A DNA stretch of 64,000 bases from Streptomyces sp. col6 (GTDB lineage: Bacteria > Actinomycetota > Actinomycetes > Streptomycetales > Streptomycetaceae): positions 954,254-1,018,253 of the forward strand of contig NZ_RDBL01000013.1 in assembly GCF_008042035.1 (NCBI RefSeq), in the 5' to 3' direction. The position numbers were made by a program, and so were the translations under genes. The notes beneath the pieces are model-generated. The model was not told the origin of the DNA. It searched no databases and saw only the letters and a list, made by a program, of their open reading frames with translations. This document shows, piece after piece, positions 34,818-43,423 of the stretch. Each line of letters starts with the position of its first letter. Position 1 is the first letter of the stretch.

Positions 34818-36355
34818 GCGCCCGGCCGCCCTGGACCGCCGACCTCGGCGACGGCACCTACCGCAACCCGGTGCTGAACGCCGACTGGTCCGACCCCGAC
34901 GTGATCCGCGTCGGCGACGACTTCTACCTGACCGCCTCCAGCTTCGGCCGCGCCCCCGGGCTCCCCCTGCTGCACTCCCGCGACCTCGTCAACTGGACGC
35001 TGACCGGGCACGCCCTGGACCGGCTGGAGCCCGCCGCCGAGTTCGCGGCGCCCCGTCACGACGGCGGGGTGTGGGCGCCGTCGCTGCGGCACCACGACGG
35101 ACGGTTCTGGATCTTCTGGGGCGACCCCGACCACGGCATCCAGCAGATCTGCGCCGAGGACATCCGGGGCCCCTGGACCGCGCCCCACCTGGTGAAGGCC
35201 GGGCGCGGGCTGATCGACCCGTGCCCGCTGTGGGACGAGGAGACGGGCGAGGCGTACCTCGTGCACGCCTGGGCCAAGTCCCGCTCCGGCATCAAGAACC
35301 GGCTCACCGGACACCGGATGAGCCCCGACGGGCGGGAACTGCTCGACGAGGGCAAGACCCTGATCGACGCCGACACGATTCCCGGCTGGTTCACCCTGGA
35401 GGGCCCCAAGCTCCACCGGCGCGACGGCGAGTTCTGGATCCTCGCACCGGCGGGCGGGGTCGCGACGGGCTGGCAGGGCGCCTTCCGCTCCCGCGACTTC
35501 TTCGGCCCGTACGAGGAGCGCGTCGTCCTCGCCCAGGGCGGCACCGGGGTCAACGGCCCGCACCAGGGTGCCTGGGTGACCACCCCGGCCGGCGAGGACT
35601 GGTTCCTGCACTTCCAGGAGCGCGGGGCGTACGGCCGGGTGGTGCACCTCCAGCCGATGCGCTGGGGCACCGACGGCTGGCCGGTCATCGGCGCCGCCGG
35701 CGAACCCGTCGCCACGCACCGCAAGCCCGCGCTGCCCGCCCAGCCCGTCGAGGCCCCGGCCTGCGACGACAGCTTCCCGGGCGGCCGGCACGGCAGGCAG
35801 TGGCAGTGGACGGCGAACCCGCGCCCCGGCTGGACCGTCGAGCACGCGGGGGACGGGCTGCGGCTGAGCTGCGTACCGGCCGACCACGCGCACGACCTGC
35901 GGGTCCTGCCCCATGCGCTGGTCCAGCGGCTGCCCGCCGAGACGTTCACCGCCGAGGTCGGACTCGTCCTGGAGAGCGAGGCACCCGGGGCGAAGGCGGG
36001 TCTCGCCGTGCTCGGGGACGCGTACTCCTGGATCGGCCTCGAACGGCAGGCGGACGGCGGGGTGCGGCTCGTGCACCGCTTCGCCGAGGCGACCGCCACC
36101 GCCGAGCGCGATGCCGGGCGGGGCGGCCCGGTACCCGGCGCCACGGCCCGGCTGCGCATCGAGGTGGCCCCGGGTGCCCGCTGCCGCTTCCTCGCCGACA
36201 CCGGGGACGGGGCCGGTTTCCGGCCCTCCGGACAGGTCTTCGCCGCCACCCCGTGGCGCTGGGTCGGCGCCCTGCTCGGGCTGTTCGCCACCGCGCCGCC
36301 CGGGGCGGGCCCGGCCGGGACCGCCCGCTTCAACCGCTTTCACGTCACCGCGTAA
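34814..36355 (+). CDS. Glycoside hydrolase family 43 protein, intracellular
   Basis: A 513-residue GH43 enzyme: a five-bladed propeller (about 1-310) and a C-terminal beta-sandwich (about 320-510). The catalytic base is in NADWSDPDVI, the pKa-tuning Asp in LIDPCPLWDE, and the acid Glu in FTLEGPKL. The family holds beta-xylosidases, alpha-L-arabinofuranosidases and galactan-active enzymes. With no signal peptide it would cleave imported oligosaccharides, as expected beside an ABC importer. GTG 34814 overlaps the previous stop. Confidence 0.87.
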   Translation: MSARPPWTADLGDGTYRNPVLNADWSDPDVIRVGDDFYLTASSFGRAPGLPLLHSRDLVNWTLTGHALDRLEPAAEFAAPRHDGGVWAPSLRHHDGRFWIFWGDPDHGIQQICAEDIRGPWTAPHLVKAGRGLIDPCPLWDEETGEAYLVHAWAKSRSGIKNRLTGHRMSPDGRELLDEGKTLIDADTIPGWFTLEGPKLHRRDGEFWILAPAGGVATGWQGAFRSRDFFGPYEERVVLAQGGTGVNGPHQGAWVTTPAGEDWFLHFQERGAYGRVVHLQPMRWGTDGWPVIGAAGEPVATHRKPALPAQPVEAPACDDSFPGGRHGRQWQWTANPRPGWTVEHAGDGLRLSCVPADHAHDLRVLPHALVQRLPAETFTAEVGLVLESEAPGAKAGLAVLGDAYSWIGLERQADGGVRLVHRFAEATATAERDAGRGGPVPGATARLRIEVAPGARCRFLADTGDGAGFRPSGQVFAATPWRWVGALLGLFATAPPGAGPAGTARFNRFHVTA

Positions 36356-36428
36356 CCGGACCACCGTCCGGCGCACGACCCCCCACGCACGCGTACGAAC
36401 CGAGAGAACCGAGAGAGAAGAGCCGATC

Positions 36429-37763
36429 ATGAACATCTCGAAGACGCAGCGGGGGCGCGCCACGGCCGCCGTCTCCCTCGCGGCGGTGCTCGCCCTGACC
36501 GCGACCGCGTGCGGGGACGACGGCAGCGGCAGCGGGAACGAGGGCAGCGGCAAGGGCGAGATCACCTTCTGGGACAACAACGGCGGCCCGCGCACCGCCG
36601 TCTGGAAGGAGATCATCCAGGACTTCGAGAAGAAGTACCCGGACATCGAGGTGAAGTACGTGCCGATCCCGATCGCCGACGTGCAGTCCAAGTACGACAC
36701 GGCCATCGCGGGCGGCGGACTGCCCGATGTGGGCGGCGTCGGCACCGCCTACCTGGCCAACATGGTCTCCCAGGAGGCCCTGGAGCCGCTGAACGACCGG
36801 ATCAAGGACTCGGCCCTGAACGGCAAGCTCGTCGAGGGCATGGTCGAGAGCGTCAAGGACGCCGCCGGCCGGGGCGAGGACATGTACACCGTGCCGACCT
36901 CCGCGAACAACGGCGCCCTCTGGTACCGCACCGACCTGTTCAAGGCGGCGGGCCTCGAAGCACCCACCACCTGGGCGAAGTTCTACGAGGCGGCCGAGAA
37001 GCTGACCGACGCGAAGCACAACAAGTTCGGCTACACGATCCGCGGCGGCGCCGGCTCCATCGCCCAGGCCATCGACGCCGCCTACGGGCAGTCGGGCATC
37101 ACGGAGTTCTGGAACGGCGACAAGACCACCCTCAACGACCCCAAGAACGTGGCGGCGCTGGAGAAGTACGCCGCGCTCTACAAGAAGACGACGCCGTCCG
37201 CCGACGTCAACAACGACTTCACCAAGATGGTCGCCCAGTTCGACACCGGCACCATCGGCATGCTGAGCCACAACCTCGGCTCCTACCAGGACCACCTGAA
37301 GGCCCTCGGCAAGGACAAGTTCGCCGGCGTGCCCAACCCCATCGGCGACGGCGGCACCCGCGTCCAGGTCTCCAACCCGGTCGACGGCCTCGGCCTCTTC
37401 CGGGCGAGCAAGAACAAGACGGCCGCCTGGAAGTTCATCGAGTTCGCCGCCTCGCACGAGGCCAACAGCAAGTGGAACGAGTCCGCAGGCGCCATCCCGG
37501 CCAACACCGAGGCCGCCAAGGACCCGTGGATCAGTGAGGCGGCGCCGACCGAGCTGGCCGCGAAGGCCCTCACCGACGGCTCCACCAAGATCGTGCAGCT
37601 GCCGTACTACCTGCCCGACTGGAACAACATCAGCAAGGCCGACAACGAGCCCGAGTTCCAGAAGCTGCTGCTCGGCAAGACCACGGCCAAGGACTTCCTG
37701 GACAAGATGGCCGACGAGCTGAACAAGGCCCAGAAGGAGTGGAAGGAGATCGGCAACGGCTGA
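36429..37763 (+). CDS. Sugar-binding lipoprotein of the ABC transporter
   Basis: A 444-residue extracellular solute-binding protein (family 1). The signal ends in a lipobox ALTATAC, with the modified cysteine near residue 28, then a Gly/Ser linker and the binding fold (EITFWDNNGGPRTAVWKEII). It would hold sugar outside the cell for the permeases at 30963-32806. It lies 73 bases after the GH43 gene, placing the binding protein unusually at the end of its operon. ATG 36429 follows AGAGAAGAGC. Confidence 0.9.
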   Translation: MNISKTQRGRATAAVSLAAVLALTATACGDDGSGSGNEGSGKGEITFWDNNGGPRTAVWKEIIQDFEKKYPDIEVKYVPIPIADVQSKYDTAIAGGGLPDVGGVGTAYLANMVSQEALEPLNDRIKDSALNGKLVEGMVESVKDAAGRGEDMYTVPTSANNGALWYRTDLFKAAGLEAPTTWAKFYEAAEKLTDAKHNKFGYTIRGGAGSIAQAIDAAYGQSGITEFWNGDKTTLNDPKNVAALEKYAALYKKTTPSADVNNDFTKMVAQFDTGTIGMLSHNLGSYQDHLKALGKDKFAGVPNPIGDGGTRVQVSNPVDGLGLFRASKNKTAAWKFIEFAASHEANSKWNESAGAIPANTEAAKDPWISEAAPTELAAKALTDGSTKIVQLPYYLPDWNNISKADNEPEFQKLLLGKTTAKDFLDKMADELNKAQKEWKEIGNG

Positions 37764-37876
37764 TCCGGCTCCCGCCGGCGCGGGGCCGGCGGCGGGTTCC
37801 GTCGTGCGGACGGCCCGCCCCGCCCCACCGCCGCTGCCCTCCTGCGTACGCACCCGAGAGAGAGGCAGTACCACCC

Positions 37877-38695
37877 GTGTCACTCACCCGTCGGCAGACC
37901 GCGGCCGCCCTCGCCGCGCTGCCCCTGGCCCTCGCCGCCACACCCGCCGGGGCACACGGCGCCCGCCGGACCCGCACCGTGCACCTCGCGGGCGACTCGA
38001 CGGCCGCCCAGAAGTACGCCGACGCCGCACCCGAGACCGGCTGGGGCATGGCCCTGCCGTTCTTCCTCGGTCCCGGCCTCACCGTCGCCAACCACGCCAT
38101 GAACGGCCGCAGTTCCAAGAGCTTCATCGACGAGGGACTGCTCGCCGCCCTCCTGCCGGGGGTCCGCGCCGGTGACTTCCTGCTCATCCAGTTCGGGCAC
38201 AACGACGAGAAGACCGAGGACCCGGCCCGCGGCACCGACCCGTACACCACCTACCAGGACTGCCTGCGGCAGTACATCGCGGCGGCCCGTGCCCGGCGCG
38301 CCCGGCCCGTGCTGATCACCCCCGTCGAGCGCCGCAGATTCGCCGACGACGGCACCGCCAGGCCCACCCACGGCGACTACCCGGCCGCCATGCGCGCCCT
38401 GGCCGCCGAGGAACGGGTCCCCCTGCTCGACCTGCAGGCCCGCACCCTCGCCCGCTGGCAGGAACTCGGCCCCGACGGGACCGAGGCGTACTTCAACTGG
38501 CTGGAGCCCGGGGAGTCCCCCAACTACCCCGACGGGCGCCAGGACAACACCCACTTCCGGCCCGCCGGCGCCATCGAGGTGGCCCGGATGACGGCCCGCG
38601 CCCTGCTCGACGCGCGGGTGCTCGCCCCGTACGAACTGCGCCGCCTCGGCGCCCGCGTACCCGAGGCGTGGATCAGCTGGCCGCAGGCCGCCTGA
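37877..38695 (+). CDS. Secreted rhamnogalacturonan acetylesterase-like SGNH hydrolase
   Basis: A 272-residue exported esterase (CE12 type). The N-terminus has a signal with TRRQTAAALAALPLALAATPAGAHG, perhaps a Tat substrate. The SGNH blocks are LAGDSTAAQKY (nucleophile Ser), NGRSSKSF, GHNDEKTED and the C-terminal catalytic QDNTHFRPAG. Such enzymes remove acetyl groups from the pectin backbone so that lyases can act. GTG 37877 has AGAGAGAGG upstream. It sits just before a pectate lyase gene. Confidence 0.87.
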   Translation: MSLTRRQTAAALAALPLALAATPAGAHGARRTRTVHLAGDSTAAQKYADAAPETGWGMALPFFLGPGLTVANHAMNGRSSKSFIDEGLLAALLPGVRAGDFLLIQFGHNDEKTEDPARGTDPYTTYQDCLRQYIAAARARRARPVLITPVERRRFADDGTARPTHGDYPAAMRALAAEERVPLLDLQARTLARWQELGPDGTEAYFNWLEPGESPNYPDGRQDNTHFRPAGAIEVARMTARALLDARVLAPYELRRLGARVPEAWISWPQAA

Positions 38696-38757
38696 CGCTC
38701 GCGCCACCCCTCTTCCTTCCCCTTCCACCGGTCCCGCACCAGAACCGAGGAGTTGTC

Positions 38758-40116
38758 ATGCCCACGCACATTCCCGCACGTGCCGCCACCCGCAGAACCC
38801 ACGCCCGCGCCATCGCCGTCGCCATGGGCTGCGCCTCGCTGGCCCTCGCGCTGAGCGTCCCCGCCCAGGCATCCCCACAGCCGCACGGCACGAAGGGCGC
38901 CGAGCGCGCCGTCCTCGCGAAGGGCGACGGCTGGGCCTCCGCCGAAGGCTCCACCACCGGCGGCGCCGCCGCCACGCCCGACCACGTCTACACCGTGCAC
39001 AACCGCGCCGAACTCATCGCCGCCTTCGAGGACGCCGGCGACGCGCCGAAGATCGTCCGCATCGCCGGCACCGTCCACGGCAACGCCGACGCCGCCGGCA
39101 ACCCGATCGACTGCGAGGCATACCAGACCGACGGCTACACCCTGGACAAGTACCTCGCCGCCTACGACCCCGCCGTCTGGGGCCGCGAGGGGGTCCCCTC
39201 CGGGCCGCTGGAGGACGCCCGGCTCGCCTCCGCCAAGCTCCAGAAGGCCGCCGTCAACGTCTACGTCCCGTCCAACACCACGCTGATCGGCGCGGGCAAG
39301 GACGCCACGGTCATCGGCGCCTCGATCCAGATCCAGAACGTCTCCAACGTCATCGTCCGCAACATCTCCTTCGAGGACACCTACGACTGCTTCCCCCAGT
39401 GGGACCCGACCGACGGCGACACCGGCCACTGGAACTCCGAGTACGACAACCTCGTCGTCTACGGCTCCGACCACGTCTGGGTCGACCACAACACCTTCAG
39501 CGACGGGGACCGCCCCGACGCGGACCAGCCCCGCTACTTCGATGAGCTGTACCAGCAGCACGACGGGCTCTTCGACATCGTCAAGGGCGCCGACCTGGTC
39601 ACCGCCTCCTGGAACGTCCTCAAGGACCACGACAAGACCATGCTCCTCGGCAACAGCGACAAGGCCGGGGACACCGACCGGGGCAAGCTCCGCGTCACCC
39701 TGCACCACAACCTCTTCAAGGACGTCAACGAGCGCGCGCCCCGCGTCCGCTTCGGCCAGGTCGACTCGTACAACAACCACTTCGTCGCGACAAAGGGGAG
39801 CGTCTACGGCTACTCCTACGGCATCGGCGCCGAGTCGCACCTCGTCGCCGAGCACAACGCGTTCACGCTGAGCGGCGAGTTCGACAAGGCGAAGATCCTG
39901 AAGAAGTGGTCCGAGTCCTCGCTCACGGCCGACGACAACTGGGTCAACGGCCGCCGCACCGACCTGATCGCCGTCCACAACGCGGGCGTCCCCGAGGAGC
40001 AGCTGACCAAGGGCGCCGGCTGGACCCCGGCCCTGCGCAACCGCGTCGACCACCCGCTGCTCGTGCCCCTCGTCGTCGGCCTCGGCGCGGGCGCGGGCCG
40101 GCTGCCCGGCGCCTGA
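38758..40116 (+). CDS. Secreted pectate lyase, polysaccharide lyase family 1
   Basis: A 452-residue exported lyase that cleaves polygalacturonate by calcium-dependent beta-elimination. After a basic signal peptide (cleavage near PAQASP, residue 40) comes the parallel beta-helix of PL1. Visible marks are NVIVRNISFED, the calcium region YDNLVVYGSDHVWVDHNTFSDG, and the catalytic-arginine region ERAPRVRFGQVDSYNNHF. ATG 38758 has GAGGAG at 38746-38751. It ends at a strong terminator. With the esterase before it, it makes oligogalacturonides for the uronate genes. Confidence 0.93.
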   Translation: MPTHIPARAATRRTHARAIAVAMGCASLALALSVPAQASPQPHGTKGAERAVLAKGDGWASAEGSTTGGAAATPDHVYTVHNRAELIAAFEDAGDAPKIVRIAGTVHGNADAAGNPIDCEAYQTDGYTLDKYLAAYDPAVWGREGVPSGPLEDARLASAKLQKAAVNVYVPSNTTLIGAGKDATVIGASIQIQNVSNVIVRNISFEDTYDCFPQWDPTDGDTGHWNSEYDNLVVYGSDHVWVDHNTFSDGDRPDADQPRYFDELYQQHDGLFDIVKGADLVTASWNVLKDHDKTMLLGNSDKAGDTDRGKLRVTLHHNLFKDVNERAPRVRFGQVDSYNNHFVATKGSVYGYSYGIGAESHLVAEHNAFTLSGEFDKAKILKKWSESSLTADDNWVNGRRTDLIAVHNAGVPEEQLTKGAGWTPALRNRVDHPLLVPLVVGLGAGAGRLPGA

Positions 40117-40123
40117 TCCCCCT

Positions 40124-40158
40124 CCCTCCGCCGGCGCCGCACGGGCGCCGGCGGAGGG
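40124..40158. terminator. Terminator after the pectate lyase gene
   Basis: A 15-bp perfect stem (40124-40138 with 40144-40158) with a GCACG loop starts seven bases after the stop. Confidence 0.8.
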
Positions 40159-40188
40159 CCGCCCCCGCACGGAAAGTTGGAGCATCCC

Positions 40189-40261
40189 ATGCCCACCCGA
40201 CGCACCGCCCTGGCCCTCCTCGCCGGCTCCACCGCCGCCCTCGCCCTCGGCACCGCCCCGC
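40189..40261 (+). pseudogene. Truncated gene for a secreted protein, signal-peptide part only
   Basis: ATG 40189, preceded by GGAAAG and TTGGAG, opens a classical signal (MPTRRTALALLAGSTAALAL). After about 24 codons the sequence turns into an inverted copy of the sigma-factor gene at 40262, and the frame then runs meaninglessly to 40365. The original product cannot be named. Its place after a pectate lyase suggests another extracellular polysaccharide enzyme. The C-terminal part is not in the window in any form I recognise. Confidence 0.65.
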
Positions 40262-40376
40262 CCGGCTGCCGTTCCGCAAGCGGGCCTGTGTGGTGCTGCG
40301 GTACGCCTTCGACCTCTCGGAGCGGGACACCTCGCTGGTGCTGGGGATCTCGGTGGGCACGGTGAAGAGCCAGACC
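40262..40376 (+). repeat. 115-bp perfect inverted copy of part of the ECF sigma gene
   Basis: Bases 40262-40376 are the exact reverse complement of 40660-40774, which encode the region 4 helix-turn-helix of the sigma factor. The arms are 283 bp apart. At each end identity stops sharply. The copy lies between two truncated genes and fills the junction, as in a template-switch event, or it is a fold-back assembly error. Confidence 0.9.
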
Positions 40377-40552
40377 GCGACCGTCGCCCCGGCCACCCGC
40401 AGCCACGGGCGCACGGCGCGCGGCGGACGTACGGCCCCGGCCGCGGGGCCACCGGCCGTCCCGCGCTCGACGCGCGCCAGCATCCGTGCCCGGTCGGGGC
40501 GGTGGGCCTCGGCGGCCTCCCGCAGCCGCCCGGCCAGCTCCTCGTCCTTCAC
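40377..40552 (-). pseudogene. Truncated probable anti-sigma or sigma-linked membrane protein gene
   Basis: GTG 40552 overlaps the sigma gene stop (GTGA) and reads 59 residues (KDEELAGRLREAAEAHRPDR, then Arg-rich, then PWLRVAGATVA). It stops being sensible where the inverted copy begins at 40376, right at what looks like the start of a membrane helix. Genes in this place after ECF sigma factors often encode membrane anti-sigma proteins. The missing part would have held the helix and the extracellular domain. Confidence 0.65.
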
Positions 40553-41130
40553 CGGTCTCCTCCGCTGCGATGCGCCGCGACGGCCACCCGTACCCGCGCG
40601 GCGGGCGTCCCGGGCCCCGGGGGGCCCAGCAGCCGCTGCAGTTCCGCGACGGCGCGCGAGGTCTGGCTCTTCACCGTGCCCACCGAGATCCCCAGCACCA
40701 GCGAGGTGTCCCGCTCCGAGAGGTCGAAGGCGTACCGCAGCACCACACAGGCCCGCTTGCGGAACGGCAGCCGGCGCAGCGCCTCCTGCACGTCCACCAC
40801 CGCCGGCACGTCGGGCCCCTCGGTGGCGCCGCCGTCCCCGCCGCCGCGCAGCGCCCAGAACAGGGCGATCCGGCGCCGCTCGCGCACCGCGCTCCGGATG
40901 CGGGTCCTGGCCAGGTTGGCGACCACCCCGCGTGCGTACGCCACCGGGTGCCCGGCGTCGCGGACCCGGTCCCAGCGGTGCCAGAGCGCGAGCAGGGCGT
41001 CCGCCGCGAGATCGTCGGCGGCGTCCGCCTCCCCGGTCAGCAGATGGGCGAGGCGGGCGAGTTCGGCGTAGTGGGCCTCGAAGAACGCGTGGAACTCGGC
41101 GGCGGCGGCATCGTCGACTGCTGTGCCCAC
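40549..41130 (-). CDS. ECF RNA polymerase sigma factor, SigE/SigM-like
   Basis: A 193-residue extracytoplasmic-function sigma factor. Region 2 reads ELARLAHLLTGEADAADDLAADALLALWHRWDRV, and region 4 has LPFRKRACVVLRYAFDLSERDTSLVLGISVGTVKSQ (quoted in parts: DTSLVLGISVGTVKSQTSRA is the helix-turn-helix). GTG 41130 is preferred, with GAGG five bases upstream; ATG 41205 is an alternative. The regulatory partner downstream is cut short. AAGCGCTT at 41204-41211 lies in the upstream region. Confidence 0.85.
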   Translation of the reverse strand: MGTAVDDAAAAEFHAFFEAHYAELARLAHLLTGEADAADDLAADALLALWHRWDRVRDAGHPVAYARGVVANLARTRIRSAVRERRRIALFWALRGGGDGGATEGPDVPAVVDVQEALRRLPFRKRACVVLRYAFDLSERDTSLVLGISVGTVKSQTSRAVAELQRLLGPPGPGTPAARVRVAVAAHRSGGDR

Positions 41131-41229
41131 AGCTACCTCGTCCCTCGCGTGCGCCCCGCCCGGACCGTCCGGGTACGCCCCCGCCGGGGCGTGAGCGTAC
41201 CGCAAGCGCTTCGACGGGAGGGACGGGCG

Positions 41230-42675
41230 CTATCGCCGCAGCGCCGCCTCCATCATCTTCTTGGCGATCGGCGCCGCGAGACCGTTGCCGCTGACCTCGG
41301 ACGCGGCCGAACCGGAGTCCTCCACGACGACGGCGACCGCGACCTCCCGGTCACCCGCCTTCGCATACGACGTGAACCAGGCGTACGGGGTGTTGCTGTT
41401 GCCCACGCCGTTCTCGGCGGTGCCCGTCTTGCCGCCCACCTCGGCCCCGTCGATCCGGGCGTTGGTGCCGGTGCCCTTCTCCACGACGGTCACCATGGCG
41501 CTGCGCAGCTGCTTCGCGGTGTCCTCGGAGACGATCCGTTCCGTGTCGCCGTCCGCGAAGTCCTCCAGCGTGCCGCCGTCGCCGTCGGTCACCTTGGACA
41601 CCATGTGCGGAGCGGCCAGCTCACCGCCGTTGGCGAGCGCCGCGGAGACCATCGCCATCTGCAGCGGGGTCGCGGTCACCTCGAACTGGCCGATGCCCGA
41701 CAGCGCCGTCTGCGGCCTGTCCATGTCCGTCGGGTACACGCTCTTGGAGGCCCGCACCGGAACGTCCAGCTTCTCCTCGTTGAAGCCGAACTTCTCCGCC
41801 ATCGCCCGCACCTTGTCCTGCCCGAGGTCGGCGGCCACCTTGCCGAAGACGTTGTTGCACGAGTACTGGAGAGCGACGCGCAGCGAGGCGTTCTCGCAGG
41901 GCGCCGACGCGCTCTCGTTCCGCAGCGGGGTGCTGGTGCCCGGCAGGTCGTACGGGACGGGGCTCTTCGTCGGCTCGTCCACCGAGTCGTAGAGGCCGTT
42001 CTCAAGGGCGGCCGACGCCACGACCAGCTTGAACGTCGAACCGGGCGCGAGCGGCTGCCGCATCGCGCGGTTGACCAGCGGCTTCTCCGGGTCGGCGAGC
42101 AGCTTCTTCCAGGCGTCGCCGTCGTTCGTGCCGCTGATGTCGGTCGGGTCGTAGGACGGCGAGGAGACCATGCCCAGGATCTGCCCGCTCCTCGGGTCGA
42201 TCGCCACGGCGGCGCCCTTGTCGTCGCCGAGCGCGTCGCTCGCCGCCTTCTGGACGTCCGGATCGATGGTCGTCACCACGTCCCCGGGGGCGGACCGCTT
42301 CCCGGTGATCGCGCCGAGCGGACTCTTCAGCCGGTCGTCGGTGCCGTCCAGCACATGGCTGTAGATCCCTTCGAGCTGGGTCGAGCCGTACGCCTGCGAG
42401 CTGTAGCCGGTCACGGACGAGTAGAGGTCGCCCTGCCGGTAGGTGCGCTTGTACGCGAGATCGCTGCCCTCCGTCCGCTTCGAGCCCGTGACCGGCGAAC
42501 CGGCCACGATGATGTTCCCCAGCGGCTGCGCGTACTGCGCGATGGTCTTCCGCCGGTTGTGGTCGTCGTCTGCGAGCGCCCGTGCCTGGCACGCCTGCAC
42601 CCAGGTCGCCCGCCCGAGGAGGGCGAGGACCAGCAGCAGGCAGAAGACCGAGGCGCGCCTGATCGTCTTGTTCAT
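41230..42675 (-). CDS. Class B penicillin-binding protein (PbpA-like transpeptidase)
   Basis: A 481-residue membrane-anchored peptidoglycan transpeptidase. After one N-terminal helix (residues about 8-22) comes the dimerisation domain, then the transpeptidase with STFK (S213-K216), SCN (S272-N274) and KTG (K416-G418), all intact. The size and the GGKTGTAENG region fit the short PbpA group typical of actinobacteria, of which streptomycetes have several. ATG 42675 is chosen; the upstream 60 codons are low-complexity. It lies downstream of the sigma gene's upstream end on the same strand and is not linked to cell-division genes here. Confidence 0.88.
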   Translation of the reverse strand: MNKTIRRASVFCLLLVLALLGRATWVQACQARALADDDHNRRKTIAQYAQPLGNIIVAGSPVTGSKRTEGSDLAYKRTYRQGDLYSSVTGYSSQAYGSTQLEGIYSHVLDGTDDRLKSPLGAITGKRSAPGDVVTTIDPDVQKAASDALGDDKGAAVAIDPRSGQILGMVSSPSYDPTDISGTNDGDAWKKLLADPEKPLVNRAMRQPLAPGSTFKLVVASAALENGLYDSVDEPTKSPVPYDLPGTSTPLRNESASAPCENASLRVALQYSCNNVFGKVAADLGQDKVRAMAEKFGFNEEKLDVPVRASKSVYPTDMDRPQTALSGIGQFEVTATPLQMAMVSAALANGGELAAPHMVSKVTDGDGGTLEDFADGDTERIVSEDTAKQLRSAMVTVVEKGTGTNARIDGAEVGGKTGTAENGVGNSNTPYAWFTSYAKAGDREVAVAVVVEDSGSAASEVSGNGLAAPIAKKMMEAALRR

Positions 42676-42763
42676 CCCGCTTGGGGGACGTACGGGAACC
42701 GGCGTGTCGTTCCCGGTTGTGCCGCTTCTCACCGATTCCTCATCCGGTGCCCGCCGCGTGTGC

Positions 42764-43423
42764 TCAGCCCGGGGTGATGAACCCCGACTCGTACGCCACG
42801 ATGACCGCCTGGGTACGGTCCCGGGCACCGGTCTTCGCGAGGACCGCCGCCACATGCGTCTTGGCCGTCGCCGCGCCCACTGCCAGCCGGCCGGCGATCT
42901 CCGCGTTGGTCAGCCCGGCCGCCATCAGCCGCAGCACCTGCGCCTCCCGCTCGGTGAGCCGGGCGGCCCACGGGGGCGCGGGGGCCGCCCGGGGCGTCCC
43001 GTACGCGGCGGCCAGCTGCCGTACGGCGGACGGGAAGAGCAGCGACTCTCCGCAGGCCACCAGCCGGACCGCCTGCACCAGCTCCTCGGCCGCCGCCCGC
43101 TTCAGCAGGAACCCCGCCGCCCCTGCGCGCAGCGCCTCGTACACATAGGCGTCGTGTTCGAAGGTGGTGACGACCACGATGCGCGGGGCCGGGTCGAGTC
43201 CGCCGAGGATCTGCTCGGTGGCCCGGATGCCGTCCGTCTCGGGCATCCGTACGTCCATCAGCACCACGTCGGGCCGCAGCGCCCGCACCACGGAGACCGC
43301 CTCGGCACCGGTGGCCGCCTCGCCGACGACCTCCAGGCCGTCCTCCGCCTCCAGGATGGCGCGCAGGGCGGTGCGCACCATGTGTTCGTCGTCGGCGAGG
43401 ACGATCCGGACCGGCGTGCTCAT
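42764..43423 (-). CDS. NarL/LuxR-type response regulator
   Basis: A 219-residue two-component regulator. The receiver has the acidic pair D11-D12 and phospho-acceptor D57 in VVLMDVRMPETDG; the C-terminal LuxR helix-turn-helix is LTEREAQVLRLMAAGLTNAEIA. ATG 43423 overlaps the kinase stop. It is the last gene of a three-gene operon (membrane protein, kinase, regulator). Confidence 0.92.
   Translation of the reverse strand: MSTPVRIVLADDEHMVRTALRAILEAEDGLEVVGEAATGAEAVSVVRALRPDVVLMDVRMPETDGIRATEQILGGLDPAPRIVVVTTFEHDAYVYEALRAGAAGFLLKRAAAEELVQAVRLVACGESLLFPSAVRQLAAAYGTPRAAPAPPWAARLTEREAQVLRLMAAGLTNAEIAGRLAVGAATAKTHVAAVLAKTGARDRTQAVIVAYESGFITPG

Noticed and set aside
40262..40774. Terminal inverted repeats of a mobile element
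   Set aside because: The 115-bp arms enclose only parts of the sigma operon, one arm lies inside the sigma coding region, and there is no transposase or target duplication.
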